From: Oscillospiraceae bacterium
GTDB lineage: Bacteria; Bacillota; Clostridia; Oscillospirales; Ruminococcaceae
Assembly: GCA_016288755.1 (NCBI GenBank)
Contig: JAEELE010000102.1
Span: 1-50,107, forward strand
Reading direction: 5' to 3'
DNA: 50,107 bases
Shown here one piece after another: positions 32,052 through 39,241 of the stretch. The position numbers and the translations under genes are program-made. How positions within the stretch are numbered: position 1 is the stretch's first letter; each line of letters begins with the position of its first letter. The notes beneath the pieces were generated by a model. That model was given only the letters and a program-made list of their open reading frames with translations. It was not told the DNA's origin and searched no databases.

Positions 32052-34618
32052 CAGCCTGTCCCTCCGATCAGTGCGCGGATCTCCGCTTCGGTCTGCCGCA
32101 TTTCTGCTTCAAATTCGCGGGCGGAGATGCGGCATGCTCCGTTCCCGAGAATGATGGTCTGCTCCAGTCCGTCCGAGGTCGCCACGCGGACGCGGTGCTC
32201 CCTTGTCAGCTCGTGCGACACGCGCTCGATATAGGAATCCGCTGTTTCCGCCTCTTTGGTATATACCACACTGATATTGCCGACCTGCGTGACCTCTGTT
32301 GCATGCCCCTTGAGCTTGTAGGCGTCGAACACGAGAATGACCGTGCATCTGTGAAAGCCCTGATAATTCTGCAGCAATGCGATCAGACGGTCGCGGGCAG
32401 CCTCAAGGCTTTCGGCGGCGAGCTTTTTCAGCGATTCCCATGCAAAGATGATGTTGTACCCGTCGACCAGCAGATATTGCTTGCCCTTCGGCGGCGGGAC
32501 ATGCACCTTTGCATCGGTCATTTCCTCGCGGGCGTCGCGGCGCATCGCCTTGCGGGAATCGCGCCGGATTTTGCCGTAGGTGCGCTCGAAGATCGCCATG
32601 AGCTCGTCGTCGCCGGCTGCGCTGAATTGCGGTCTCTGCGGCGGGGGCGCGATCTCCTCCTCGAAGACGGTGCTGTGCGTGCGGAGCGACGCGGGCAGGT
32701 GCATATACTGCGGCACCTCGTCCCAGCGGACAAGAAATCCCGCACCGTGCGCGCAGAACACCGAATCGGCGGAATTGTCAAGGTCGCTGTCAGCGTCGTA
32801 ATGCAGCCGCTCGATGACCTCCTCGGGGTTGTGGCAGGGGCGGTATCCGCCGAAGGAGAGCGAGAGGATACCCTGTCCTTTTGTGTAGCCCAGAACCTCT
32901 GCTGCGTAGTCATTGAGGCAGGCGACCGGCGCGCTGCCCGTGATCTCCGCGAGATCGCCGGTTATCGCGGGGGGCGTGAAAGCCGCGGCACGCTGCTGCA
33001 AATCGGTCATTGCGCGCCCGACAGACGCGGCGGGCACCGTCAGCACAAAGCTGTAATACGGCTCCAGCAGCACGGATTCCGCAGTGCGCAGCCCCTGCCG
33101 CACGGCGCGGTAGGTCGCCTGCCGGAAATCGCCGCCCTCGGTGTGCTTGGGGTGCGCTTTGCCGTTGACGAGCGTGATCTTGATATCGGTGATCGGCGAG
33201 CCGGTCAGCACGCCGAGATGCTCCTTCTCCTCGAGATGCGTGAGGATCAGCCGCTGCCAGTTTCGGTCGAGCAGGTCCTCGGGGCAGTGCGTTTCGATCT
33301 GGATTCCGCTCCCGGGCGGCAGCGGCGTCAGGATCAGATGGATCTCGGCATAGTGGCGCAGGGGCTCATAGTGCCCGACGCCCTCGACCGGGTGCGCGAT
33401 CGTCTCGCGGTAGGCGACCGTGCCGTTGTCGAAGCGGACTTCATAGCCGAAGCGGTCGGCAATCTGCCGCGTGAGCACCTCGAGCTGCACCTGTCCCATC
33501 AGCTGCACGGAGATCGCAGAAAGCCGGCTGTCCCAGAGAACATGCAGCTGCGGGTCCTCCGCCTCAAGCTGCTGGAGCTGCTGCATTGCGGCGGTCGGTG
33601 CGATGCCGTCGGGCAGCAGAAGCTGATAGCGCATGACCGGTGTGAGCAAAGCGTCTGCGCCTGCACGCTCGGCACCGAGTCCCATGCCCGCAAATGCAGC
33701 GGTCAGCCCGGTCACGGCACAGACAGCGCCGGTCTCAGCTTCGTCGGCGGCGGTGAATTTTGCGCCGGAATAAAACCGGATGCCCGTGACCTTCTCGGTC
33801 AGCGTGCTGTGCGACGCATCGGTGTAGGTGAGCTCTGCGCGGTTTTTCAGTGTGCCGCCGGTGATTTTCAGGAAGGTCAGGCGGATGCCCTTTGCATCCA
33901 CAGAGATTTTGAATACCCTTGCGCCGAATTCCGGCAGATACTGCGGCGCGGGCACATATTTTGCGAGGATATCCAGCAGTGCCGGGATGCCCTTCATCGT
34001 GCGGGCGGAACCGAAGCAGCAGGGGAACAGATCCCGCTCCCCGACCGCCTTTGCGAGCACATCGTCGGAAAGGTCGCCCTCTGAAAAATACTGCTCCATC
34101 AGCGCTTCGCTGCAGGCTGCTGCCGCCTCACAGAGCTGTGTGCGCTCTGTATCAAACTGCACGATCTCCGGCGCGAGCTTTGCCTGCAGCTCCTGCACCA
34201 GCGCGGTCCTGTTTTTCTCGGCAAGATCCATTTTGTTGACAAAGAGGATGACCGGCACGCGATAGCGCTTCAGCAGCGACCAGAGCGTGCGGGTGTGACT
34301 TTGCACGCCGTCGGTGCCGCTGATGACCAATACGGCGCAGTCGAGCACCTGCATCGTGCGCTCGGTCTCGGCGGAGAAATCTACATGCCCGGGCGTATCG
34401 AGCAGTGTAAAGCAGGTGTCGCCGAGCTGAAATGCCGCCTGATGCGCAAAAATCGTGATGCCGCGGCTGCGCTCGATCGTGTCGGTGTCAAGCCACGAAT
34501 CGCCGTTGTCGACTCTGCCGCGCCTGCGGAGCACGCCGGTCTGATAGAGCATCGCCTCGGCAAGCGTTGTTTTTCCGGAATCCACATGTGCCATGATGCC
34601 GATCGTCCGCTGTTTCAT
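32051..34618 (-). CDS. Tet(M)/EF-G-like ribosomal GTPase fused to a Rae1/YacP-type NYN endoribonuclease
   Basis: 855 residues. The N-terminal two-thirds (about 1-640) is an EF-G/Tet(M)-type translational GTPase: G1 AHVDSGKTTLAEAML, G3 DTPGHVDF, G4 NKMD, then domains II-V with the TPVMRYQLLLPDG and PYYSFVLTVPA segments of the tetracycline-protection group. After a linker (about 640-710), a complete YacP/Rae1-like nuclease domain occupies 713-855: LLVDGYNIIFAW, VILVFDAYKLKG, YTKEAETADSYIE, VRVATSDGLEQTIILGNGAC. Rae1 of Bacillus subtilis cuts mRNA in the ribosomal A site, where GTPases of this type also bind, so the fusion is mechanistically coherent. Start: ATG at 34616-34618 after AAGGGGC. Whether it gives tetracycline resistance cannot be told. 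Confidence 0.9.
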   Translation of the reverse strand: MKQRTIGIMAHVDSGKTTLAEAMLYQTGVLRRRGRVDNGDSWLDTDTIERSRGITIFAHQAAFQLGDTCFTLLDTPGHVDFSAETERTMQVLDCAVLVISGTDGVQSHTRTLWSLLKRYRVPVILFVNKMDLAEKNRTALVQELQAKLAPEIVQFDTERTQLCEAAAACSEALMEQYFSEGDLSDDVLAKAVGERDLFPCCFGSARTMKGIPALLDILAKYVPAPQYLPEFGARVFKISVDAKGIRLTFLKITGGTLKNRAELTYTDASHSTLTEKVTGIRFYSGAKFTAADEAETGAVCAVTGLTAAFAGMGLGAERAGADALLTPVMRYQLLLPDGIAPTAAMQQLQQLEAEDPQLHVLWDSRLSAISVQLMGQVQLEVLTRQIADRFGYEVRFDNGTVAYRETIAHPVEGVGHYEPLRHYAEIHLILTPLPPGSGIQIETHCPEDLLDRNWQRLILTHLEEKEHLGVLTGSPITDIKITLVNGKAHPKHTEGGDFRQATYRAVRQGLRTAESVLLEPYYSFVLTVPAASVGRAMTDLQQRAAAFTPPAITGDLAEITGSAPVACLNDYAAEVLGYTKGQGILSLSFGGYRPCHNPEEVIERLHYDADSDLDNSADSVFCAHGAGFLVRWDEVPQYMHLPASLRTHSTVFEEEIAPPPQRPQFSAAGDDELMAIFERTYGKIRRDSRKAMRRDAREEMTDAKVHVPPPKGKQYLLVDGYNIIFAWESLKKLAAESLEAARDRLIALLQNYQGFHRCTVILVFDAYKLKGHATEVTQVGNISVVYTKEAETADSYIERVSHELTREHRVRVATSDGLEQTIILGNGACRISAREFEAEMRQTEAEIRALIGGTG

Positions 34619-34648
34619 GTTCAAAGCCCCTTTTCATCGAATATCTTT

Positions 34649-34677
34649 ATTATAACACAGACAGACAGATTTTTCAA
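34649..34677 (-). promoter_or_regulatory. Promoter of the GTPase-nuclease / DUF4279 operon
   Basis: Minus strand: TTGAAA (34672-34677), 17 bases, TATAAT (34649-34654). The leader is only about 25-30 bases, too short for Tet(M)-style attenuation. Confidence 0.82.
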
Positions 34678-34759
34678 TAGAAATGCAAGGATATGAACAG
34701 GCGCGGCGGCTTTGGCAGCATATACAAAGCGGGGATACTGTGATCATGCAATCTGCGAA

Positions 34760-34787
34760 TTGATTTTCCGGGAGAGAGGAGTATAAT
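34760..34787 (+). promoter_or_regulatory. Possible sigma-A promoter upstream of the sigma-dockerin remnant
   Basis: TTGATT (34760-34765), 16 bases, TATAAT (34782-34787). A hairpin CTGCGG-GAAA-CCGCCGCAG follows closely. Confidence 0.55.
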
Positions 34788-34883
34788 AAAGACAGAAGAC
34801 TGCGGGAAACCGCCGCAGACGACCGTTTATTACGTGGGAACAGCTCTGAATCCCACATTTGCGGAAAAAAACATGCAGATCGG

Positions 34884-34910
34884 TGTAACCTTTTTGCGAA
34901 AATGTCGTTC
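34884..34910 (+). promoter_or_regulatory. ECF-type promoter candidate for the sigma remnant
   Basis: TGTAAC (34884-34889), 16 bases with a T run, CGTTC (34906-34910). This resembles the -35 AAC / -10 CGT pattern of many ECF sigma factors, which usually activate their own operons. It lies 27 bases before the GTG start of the sigma remnant. Confidence 0.55.
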
Positions 34911-34937
34911 ATATAGTGAAAGGCAACACGAAAGGCG

Positions 34938-35340
34938 GTGATTGCCATAGACGACAAAAGCATTCTTTTGATGCTGCATCACAGAGACGAGCAGGCGCTG
35001 AAGGAGACCGTGACATGCTACGGAGCGCTCTGCCTGTCAGTTGCGCGCAATATTCTGGAGAACGAGCAGGATGCGGAGGAATGCCTGAACGACGCGCTGC
35101 TCACCGTCTGGAATGCGTTTCCGCCCGCGCGGCCCGAAAACTACTGTGCCGGGCGATCTCAACCTCGACTGCGGCGTCAATATCGCGGATGCGGTGATGC
35201 CGGCACGCTTTGCCGCGGAGGATTCGGCGGCGGAGATTTCAGCAGCCGGCATGGACAACGCTGATTTCAACGCAGACGGCACCGTCGATGCGCTTGACCT
35301 TTCCGCGCTGCTGCGTCAGCTCGCAAACACAACAGCATAA
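34938..35340 (+). pseudogene. Remnant: ECF sigma factor 5' part joined out of frame to a dockerin 3' part
   Basis: From the GTG at 34938 the frame encodes sigma region 2 (DEQALKETVTCYGALCLSVA, then NILENEQDAEECLNDALLTV and WNAFPPARPENY) up to about 35142, then loses sense. In another frame, coding resumes at once: VPGDLNLDCGVNIADAV, then ADFNADGTVDALDLSALLRQ and LANTTA, a type I dockerin ending at the stop at 35338-35340. The sigma part lacks region 4 and the two frames differ by one base, so the junction looks like a deletion that removed the rest of the sigma gene and most of a following dockerin-bearing gene. The dockerin repeats are intact but the first loop is degenerate. A terminator follows. 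No intact product is expected. Confidence 0.75.
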
Positions 35341-35361
35341 CGATCACATTTCCTCCGCACA

Positions 35362-35399
35362 CGCCGCCCCTGCTTTTTCATCATGCAGGGGCGGCTTTG
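35362..35399 (+). terminator. Terminator after the sigma-dockerin remnant
   Basis: GCCGCCCCTGC (35363-35373) pairs perfectly with GCAGGGGCGGC (35385-35395), followed by TTTG. Confidence 0.85.
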
Positions 35400-35517
35400 A
35401 ATGATGCGGAGGATGATTGTACTTCCGGTATGCGGCTGCATCAACGCTTGATCGCAGTGCCCGGTCCCGTTATGTCTCCCATCTTGCACGGTCTTCGCTT
35501 TTTTGCGCATTCTCCCA

Positions 35518-35546
35518 TTGCGTTTTTTGCTGTAATATGTTATAAT
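35518..35546 (+). promoter_or_regulatory. Promoter of the TrmH-family methyltransferase operon
   Basis: TTGCGT (35518-35523), 17 bases starting with a T tract, TATAAT (35541-35546). Very similar to the iscS promoter at 23450-23478. Confidence 0.85.
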
Positions 35547-35567
35547 GTTTCGGAAAGAGGTGAGACC

Positions 35568-36404
35568 ATGCAGCAGCTTCACAGAATCCGCGCGCTGTCT
35601 GACACGCTCTGGCACGAATGGCTGAACCTGTCGGAGAATCAGCTTTGTCATTATTATGAGCCTGCACCCGGACTGTTTCTTGCAGAGAGCCCGAATGTGA
35701 TCGGGCGCGCGCTCATCGCCGGCTATCAGCCGGTGAGCTTTCTGATCGACGATGCCTGTCTGAACGAACAGGTGCAGGCAATTCTCTCGCAGTGTCCCGA
35801 TGCTCCGGTCTGGCTCGCGGACACTGCCATGATGGAGCAGCTGTCCGGCTATCATCTGACGCGCGGCGTGCTCTGTGCGATGCGCAGAAAGCCGCCCCAG
35901 TCTCCGGATGCGGTCATCTCCGCGGCAGGCAGGATCGCGGTGCTGGAAAACGTCGTCAATCCGACCAATCTGGGCGCGATCTTCCGTTCGGCTGCAGCGC
36001 TCGGCGTCGGGGGCGTTCTGCTGACCTCCGGCTGCTGCGACCCGCTCTACCGCCGCGCCGTCCGCGTCAGCATGGCGACGGTTCTGCAGATTCCGTGGGG
36101 ATATCTGCCGCAGTCGCCGAATGCCGCTGCGGGCATCCGCATGCTGCGCGAACAGGGCTTTCTCACCGCTGCGATGGCACTGCGTGAGAACAGCCTTCCG
36201 CCCGACGACCCGCGTTTTTCTGCCGCCGAACGCCTTGCGATCGTGCTCGGGACAGAGGGGGAGGGGCTTGCAGACGAAACAATCGCAGCCTGCGACGACA
36301 CCGTCTGCATTCCGATGATGAACGGCGTCGATTCGCTGAATGTCGCCGCCGCCAGTGCCGTTGCGTTCTGGGCGATGCGGCAGAACAGGAAGGAATCACA
36401 ATGA
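35568..36404 (+). CDS. TrmH/SpoU family RNA 2'-O-methyltransferase
   Basis: 278 residues. The SPOUT knot motifs are clear: motif 1 NPTNLGAIFRSAAALGVGG (about 124-142), motif 2 IVLGTEGEGLADE and motif 3 IPMMNGVDSLNVAAASAVAF. These bind S-adenosylmethionine in a dimer and methylate ribose of rRNA or tRNA; the RNA target is not predictable. The N-terminal 100 residues form the usual RNA-binding part (LFLAESPNVIGRALIAG). Start: ATG after AAAGAGGTGAGACC; the longer frame from 35397 crosses the terminator and promoter. The stop overlaps the next gene (ATGA). Confidence 0.92.
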   Translation: MQQLHRIRALSDTLWHEWLNLSENQLCHYYEPAPGLFLAESPNVIGRALIAGYQPVSFLIDDACLNEQVQAILSQCPDAPVWLADTAMMEQLSGYHLTRGVLCAMRRKPPQSPDAVISAAGRIAVLENVVNPTNLGAIFRSAAALGVGGVLLTSGCCDPLYRRAVRVSMATVLQIPWGYLPQSPNAAAGIRMLREQGFLTAAMALRENSLPPDDPRFSAAERLAIVLGTEGEGLADETIAACDDTVCIPMMNGVDSLNVAAASAVAFWAMRQNRKESQ

Positions 36405-37081
36405 AGCAGCCGCTCCCTTCGCCGTTTACGGTCAGAATTGATACATCGGGCTGCACAAGCTCCTGCGCCGCGTTTGACAGCAGGCTGAACGACCAATGGT
36501 TTTACCGGGACCTCACTTTTCAAAGCGGAAGTATCTGCGCGATTGTCAGTGAATACGGGCAAGGCAGCCGCTTTCTCACGCAGATGCTCGGCGGCAGGGT
36601 TGCCTTCGGCGATGTGACAATTTCCTGCGGCGGCATCACACTCACACAGGCAGATTTGCATGAAATCTCTTGGAATCTCGAACCCAATGCGGAGCCGTTC
36701 GGCAGGCTGCGCGTCAGAAAAGCAATCGAAGCCGCTGGTGCCGACTTCCCGGAAACTGCAGAGCGGTTCGGACTGACGCCGGAGCGCTATGACCGCCGCT
36801 TTATTTATTTGAGCGGCGAACGCTGGAGCGCTTCGGCAGCATATGGGCATGTTCTGGGAAAACGCATCTTTTTTGCGCCCTATCAGCCCGGTATTTTTTA
36901 TTATCAGATGCTGCAGTCCGGTCTGATGACCGCACTGCGCGCTCTGACCGATAGCGGCGCGCTGGTCGTTCTTCCGTGCTGCAGCGACCGGGTTCTCGGA
37001 CAGTTTGCCGACGAGGTTATCTGTGTTGACCCGGATTATTCCAAAGCTGCCGATCAACAATCATTATCGAAAGGAGACTGA
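36401..37081 (+). CDS. ABC-ATPase-like protein with degenerate nucleotide motifs
   Basis: 226 residues. The layout follows an ABC ATPase: YRDLTFQSGSICAIVSEYGQ then GSRFLTQMLGG in the Walker A region, IYLSGERWSAS in the signature region, KRIFFAPYQPG where Walker B should be, and a final strand-helix (ALVVLPCCSDRVLGQFADEV). The Walker A lysine is missing (GQGSR instead of GxGKS/T), and the Walker B Asp-Glu is replaced by Ala-Pro. It probably cannot hydrolyse ATP. It overlaps the methyltransferase gene by four bases and is followed one base later by a small gene, so the three are one operon. Function unknown; a binding or scaffold role is inference. Confidence 0.6.
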   Translation: MKQPLPSPFTVRIDTSGCTSSCAAFDSRLNDQWFYRDLTFQSGSICAIVSEYGQGSRFLTQMLGGRVAFGDVTISCGGITLTQADLHEISWNLEPNAEPFGRLRVRKAIEAAGADFPETAERFGLTPERYDRRFIYLSGERWSASAAYGHVLGKRIFFAPYQPGIFYYQMLQSGLMTALRALTDSGALVVLPCCSDRVLGQFADEVICVDPDYSKAADQQSLSKGD

Positions 37082-37082
37082 C

Positions 37083-37379
37083 ATGTACGGAATCAAAGTA
37101 CGCATCCGCAGCCTGACCGCCGATTACGGCTATGACAAATTTGTCGAATGCATGCTGACCGATTACGACGGACACACGCATTATTTCCGGGACAAGCTCC
37201 CGGTCTTTACCCCGGATATTACGGCGAATCTGCCGTGCGACGGCGTGATCCGCTGCATGCTCAAGGAGGAGCACCCGAAATACGCAGTCGTTGACACGAT
37301 GCTGCCCGATGATGTGGAATCGACAATGGGTGAACACCGGTTTCGGGTTTCCTACGACGATCTGGTCGACAACGCATAA
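37083..37379 (+). CDS. Hypothetical protein, 98 residues
   Basis: Begins MYGIKVRIRSLTADYGYDKF, with the strong site AAAGGAG seven bases upstream and only one base after the previous stop. Mixed alpha/beta, acidic, with no membrane segment, signal peptide or cysteine cluster. I do not recognise the family. It is the third gene of the methyltransferase operon, ended by a strong hairpin. Confidence 0.75.
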   Translation: MYGIKVRIRSLTADYGYDKFVECMLTDYDGHTHYFRDKLPVFTPDITANLPCDGVIRCMLKEEHPKYAVVDTMLPDDVESTMGEHRFRVSYDDLVDNA

Positions 37380-37380
37380 G

Positions 37381-37413
37381 AAAACGGCGGAAGCGCAGAG
37401 CCTCCGCCGTTTT
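37381..37413. terminator. Bidirectional terminator between the methyltransferase operon and fba
   Basis: AAAACGGCGGA (37381-37391) pairs with TCCGCCGTTTT (37403-37413), with A and T runs suited to both directions. Confidence 0.88.
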
Positions 37414-37427
37414 GATGTGTGAAGGAA

Positions 37428-38291
37428 TTATGCCTTGCCGACAGAGCCGAACAGGGTCATCTTCTCCTCGACCTTTGCGCAGATCGCGTCGAAGCCCGGT
37501 GCGAGCAGCTTGCGCGGGTCAAAGCCCTTGCCCTGCTTGTCCTTGCCTGCCTCGACATAGCCGCGGGTCGCCTCTGCGAACACGAGCTGGCACTCGGTGT
37601 TGACATTGATCTTTGCGACGCCGAGGGAGATCGCCTTCGTGATCTGATCGTCCGGGATGCCGGTACCGCCGTGGAGCACGAGCGGCATTGCGCCGACTGC
37701 CTTGTTGACCTCAGCCAGCGTCTCGAAGCTCAGGCCTTCCCAGTTTGCCGGATAGACACCGTGGATGTTGCCGATGCCGGCTGCGAGGAAGTCGACGCCG
37801 AGATCGGCGATCAGCTTGCATTCTGCGGGATCTGCACACTCGCCCTTGCCGATGACGCCGTCCTCTTCGCCGCCGATCGCGCCGACCTCAGCCTCGATGG
37901 AGAGACCCAGACCGTGTGCGACATGCACGAGCTCGGTGGTCTTTGCGACGTTCTCGTCGATCGGGAAGTGGGAGCCGTCGAACATGATCGAGGTGAAGCC
38001 TGCCTTGATGCACTTGTAGCAGCCGTCATAGGTGCCGTGATCGAGGTGCAGCGCGACCGGCACGGTGATGCCGAGACCCTCGTCCATCGCCTTGACCATA
38101 GCAGCGACAGTCTTGAAACCGGTCATGTACTTGCCTGCGCCCTCAGAGACGCCGAGAATGACCGGGGAATTGAGCTTCTGTGCGGTCAGAAGAACCGCCT
38201 TCGTCCACTCGAGGTTGTTGATGTTGAACTGACCGACAGCGTATTTGCCGTCTCTTGCCTTGTTCAGCATTTCGGTTGCAGATACCAGCAT
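37428..38291 (-). CDS. fba: Class II fructose-1,6-bisphosphate aldolase
   Basis: 287 residues. Zinc enzyme of glycolysis cleaving fructose 1,6-bisphosphate to dihydroxyacetone phosphate and glyceraldehyde 3-phosphate. Catalytic and metal-binding segments: HLDHGTYDGC (about 82-91), IEAEVGAIGGEEDGV (about 132-146), GIGNIHGVYP, LHGGTGIPDDQI and KINVNTECQ. Start: ATG after AGGAGGAATCAACT. Single gene with its own promoter and terminator, and with the even, favoured codon use of a highly expressed gene. Confidence 0.97.
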   Translation of the reverse strand: MLVSATEMLNKARDGKYAVGQFNINNLEWTKAVLLTAQKLNSPVILGVSEGAGKYMTGFKTVAAMVKAMDEGLGITVPVALHLDHGTYDGCYKCIKAGFTSIMFDGSHFPIDENVAKTTELVHVAHGLGLSIEAEVGAIGGEEDGVIGKGECADPAECKLIADLGVDFLAAGIGNIHGVYPANWEGLSFETLAEVNKAVGAMPLVLHGGTGIPDDQITKAISLGVAKINVNTECQLVFAEATRGYVEAGKDKQGKGFDPRKLLAPGFDAICAKVEEKMTLFGSVGKA

Positions 38292-38345
38292 AGTTGATTC
38301 CTCCTGTATGCGATTTCAGCGGGGATTTGTTACCCACCGTTACCT

Positions 38346-38374
38346 ATTATACACGATTTTCAGGAAAAAAGCAA
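38346..38374 (-). promoter_or_regulatory. Promoter of fba
   Basis: Minus strand: TTGCTT (38369-38374), 17 bases starting with a T tract, TATAAT (38346-38351). Confidence 0.85.
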
Positions 38375-38496
38375 TAGACGAACCTGAAAAAATGTCCGAT
38401 TCCCTGTGAATGCCTGCTAAAATTTTCCGCAGGCTTTTGTATAAAGCGCCCAAATACGGGAAAAATATCCGTATCTCAGCAAAGGGGGAATCGCAT

Positions 38497-39147
38497 ATGA
38501 AGCGGTTTTTCGGAATGCTCGCGGCGCTTGCTGCCGCGGTCGCAGCAGTCAATATTTACAGCACCGGGCAGAAGCTCTCGGCGCTCGAAAACAGCGTCAT
38601 CCGGCTGCATATCCGTGCAAACTCCGACAGCATCGGCGACCAGACCTTAAAGCTCCGGCTGCGCGATGCCGTTCTGCCGCATGCGCAGGAGTGGCTTGCA
38701 GGCTGTGAGACACAGGAGGCGCGCGTCTCGGCGATGCAGCAGCGGCTCCCGGAGATTCAGACGCTGGCAGAGGAGATTCTCCGCGCACAGGGGAGCGAGC
38801 AGACTGTCACAGCGGATTTTGCCGTCACGGAATTCCCGTCGCGCACTTACGGGCAATACACGCTGCCGGCAGGGGAGTATCAGTCGCTGATCCTGACGCT
38901 CGGCGCGGGCGAGGGGCAGAACTGGTGGTGTCTGATGTATCCGGCGCTGTGCATTCCGGCTTCATCCGGGACGCAGCCCGCAGAGCTGCCTGAGGACGCA
39001 GAAGCCCTTGCGACAGACCCTGAGCGCTACGAGATCCGGCTGAAATGCGTCGATCTGTGCCGTTCCGCGGCGGAGCGGCTCAGTGAGGTGTGGGAGCAGG
39101 CAGAGCAGTCGGATTGGTTTCAGGCATTTCAGCGCGCTTTCGGTTGA
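38497..39147 (+). CDS. spoIIR: Stage II sporulation protein R
   Basis: 216 residues. N-terminal signal/anchor (about 1-20), then family motifs VIRLHIRANSDSIGDQTLKL and RLRDAV (about 32-57), a middle helix, FPSRTYGQYTLPAGEYQSL, and GAGEGQNWWCLMYPALC (about 143-159). In Bacillus SpoIIR is made in the forespore and secreted to trigger SpoIIGA processing of pro-sigma-E, so this supports a sporulating ancestry. Start: ATG after AAAGGGGG. No forespore promoter could be fixed. It stands alone among vegetative genes. Confidence 0.93.
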   Translation: MKRFFGMLAALAAAVAAVNIYSTGQKLSALENSVIRLHIRANSDSIGDQTLKLRLRDAVLPHAQEWLAGCETQEARVSAMQQRLPEIQTLAEEILRAQGSEQTVTADFAVTEFPSRTYGQYTLPAGEYQSLILTLGAGEGQNWWCLMYPALCIPASSGTQPAELPEDAEALATDPERYEIRLKCVDLCRSAAERLSEVWEQAEQSDWFQAFQRAFG

Positions 39148-39241
39148 ATATCACAGAAAAATCACATTTTGCCTTTATACTGATTCGCAGAGATAAGGGA
39201 AATAAGACATGGGAATGCCGATATCAGGAAGGAAGGATCAA

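Noticed and set aside
34619..34680. Tet(M)-style attenuation leader before the GTPase-nuclease gene
   Set aside because: The promoter leaves a leader of only about 25-30 bases with no hairpin or leader peptide.
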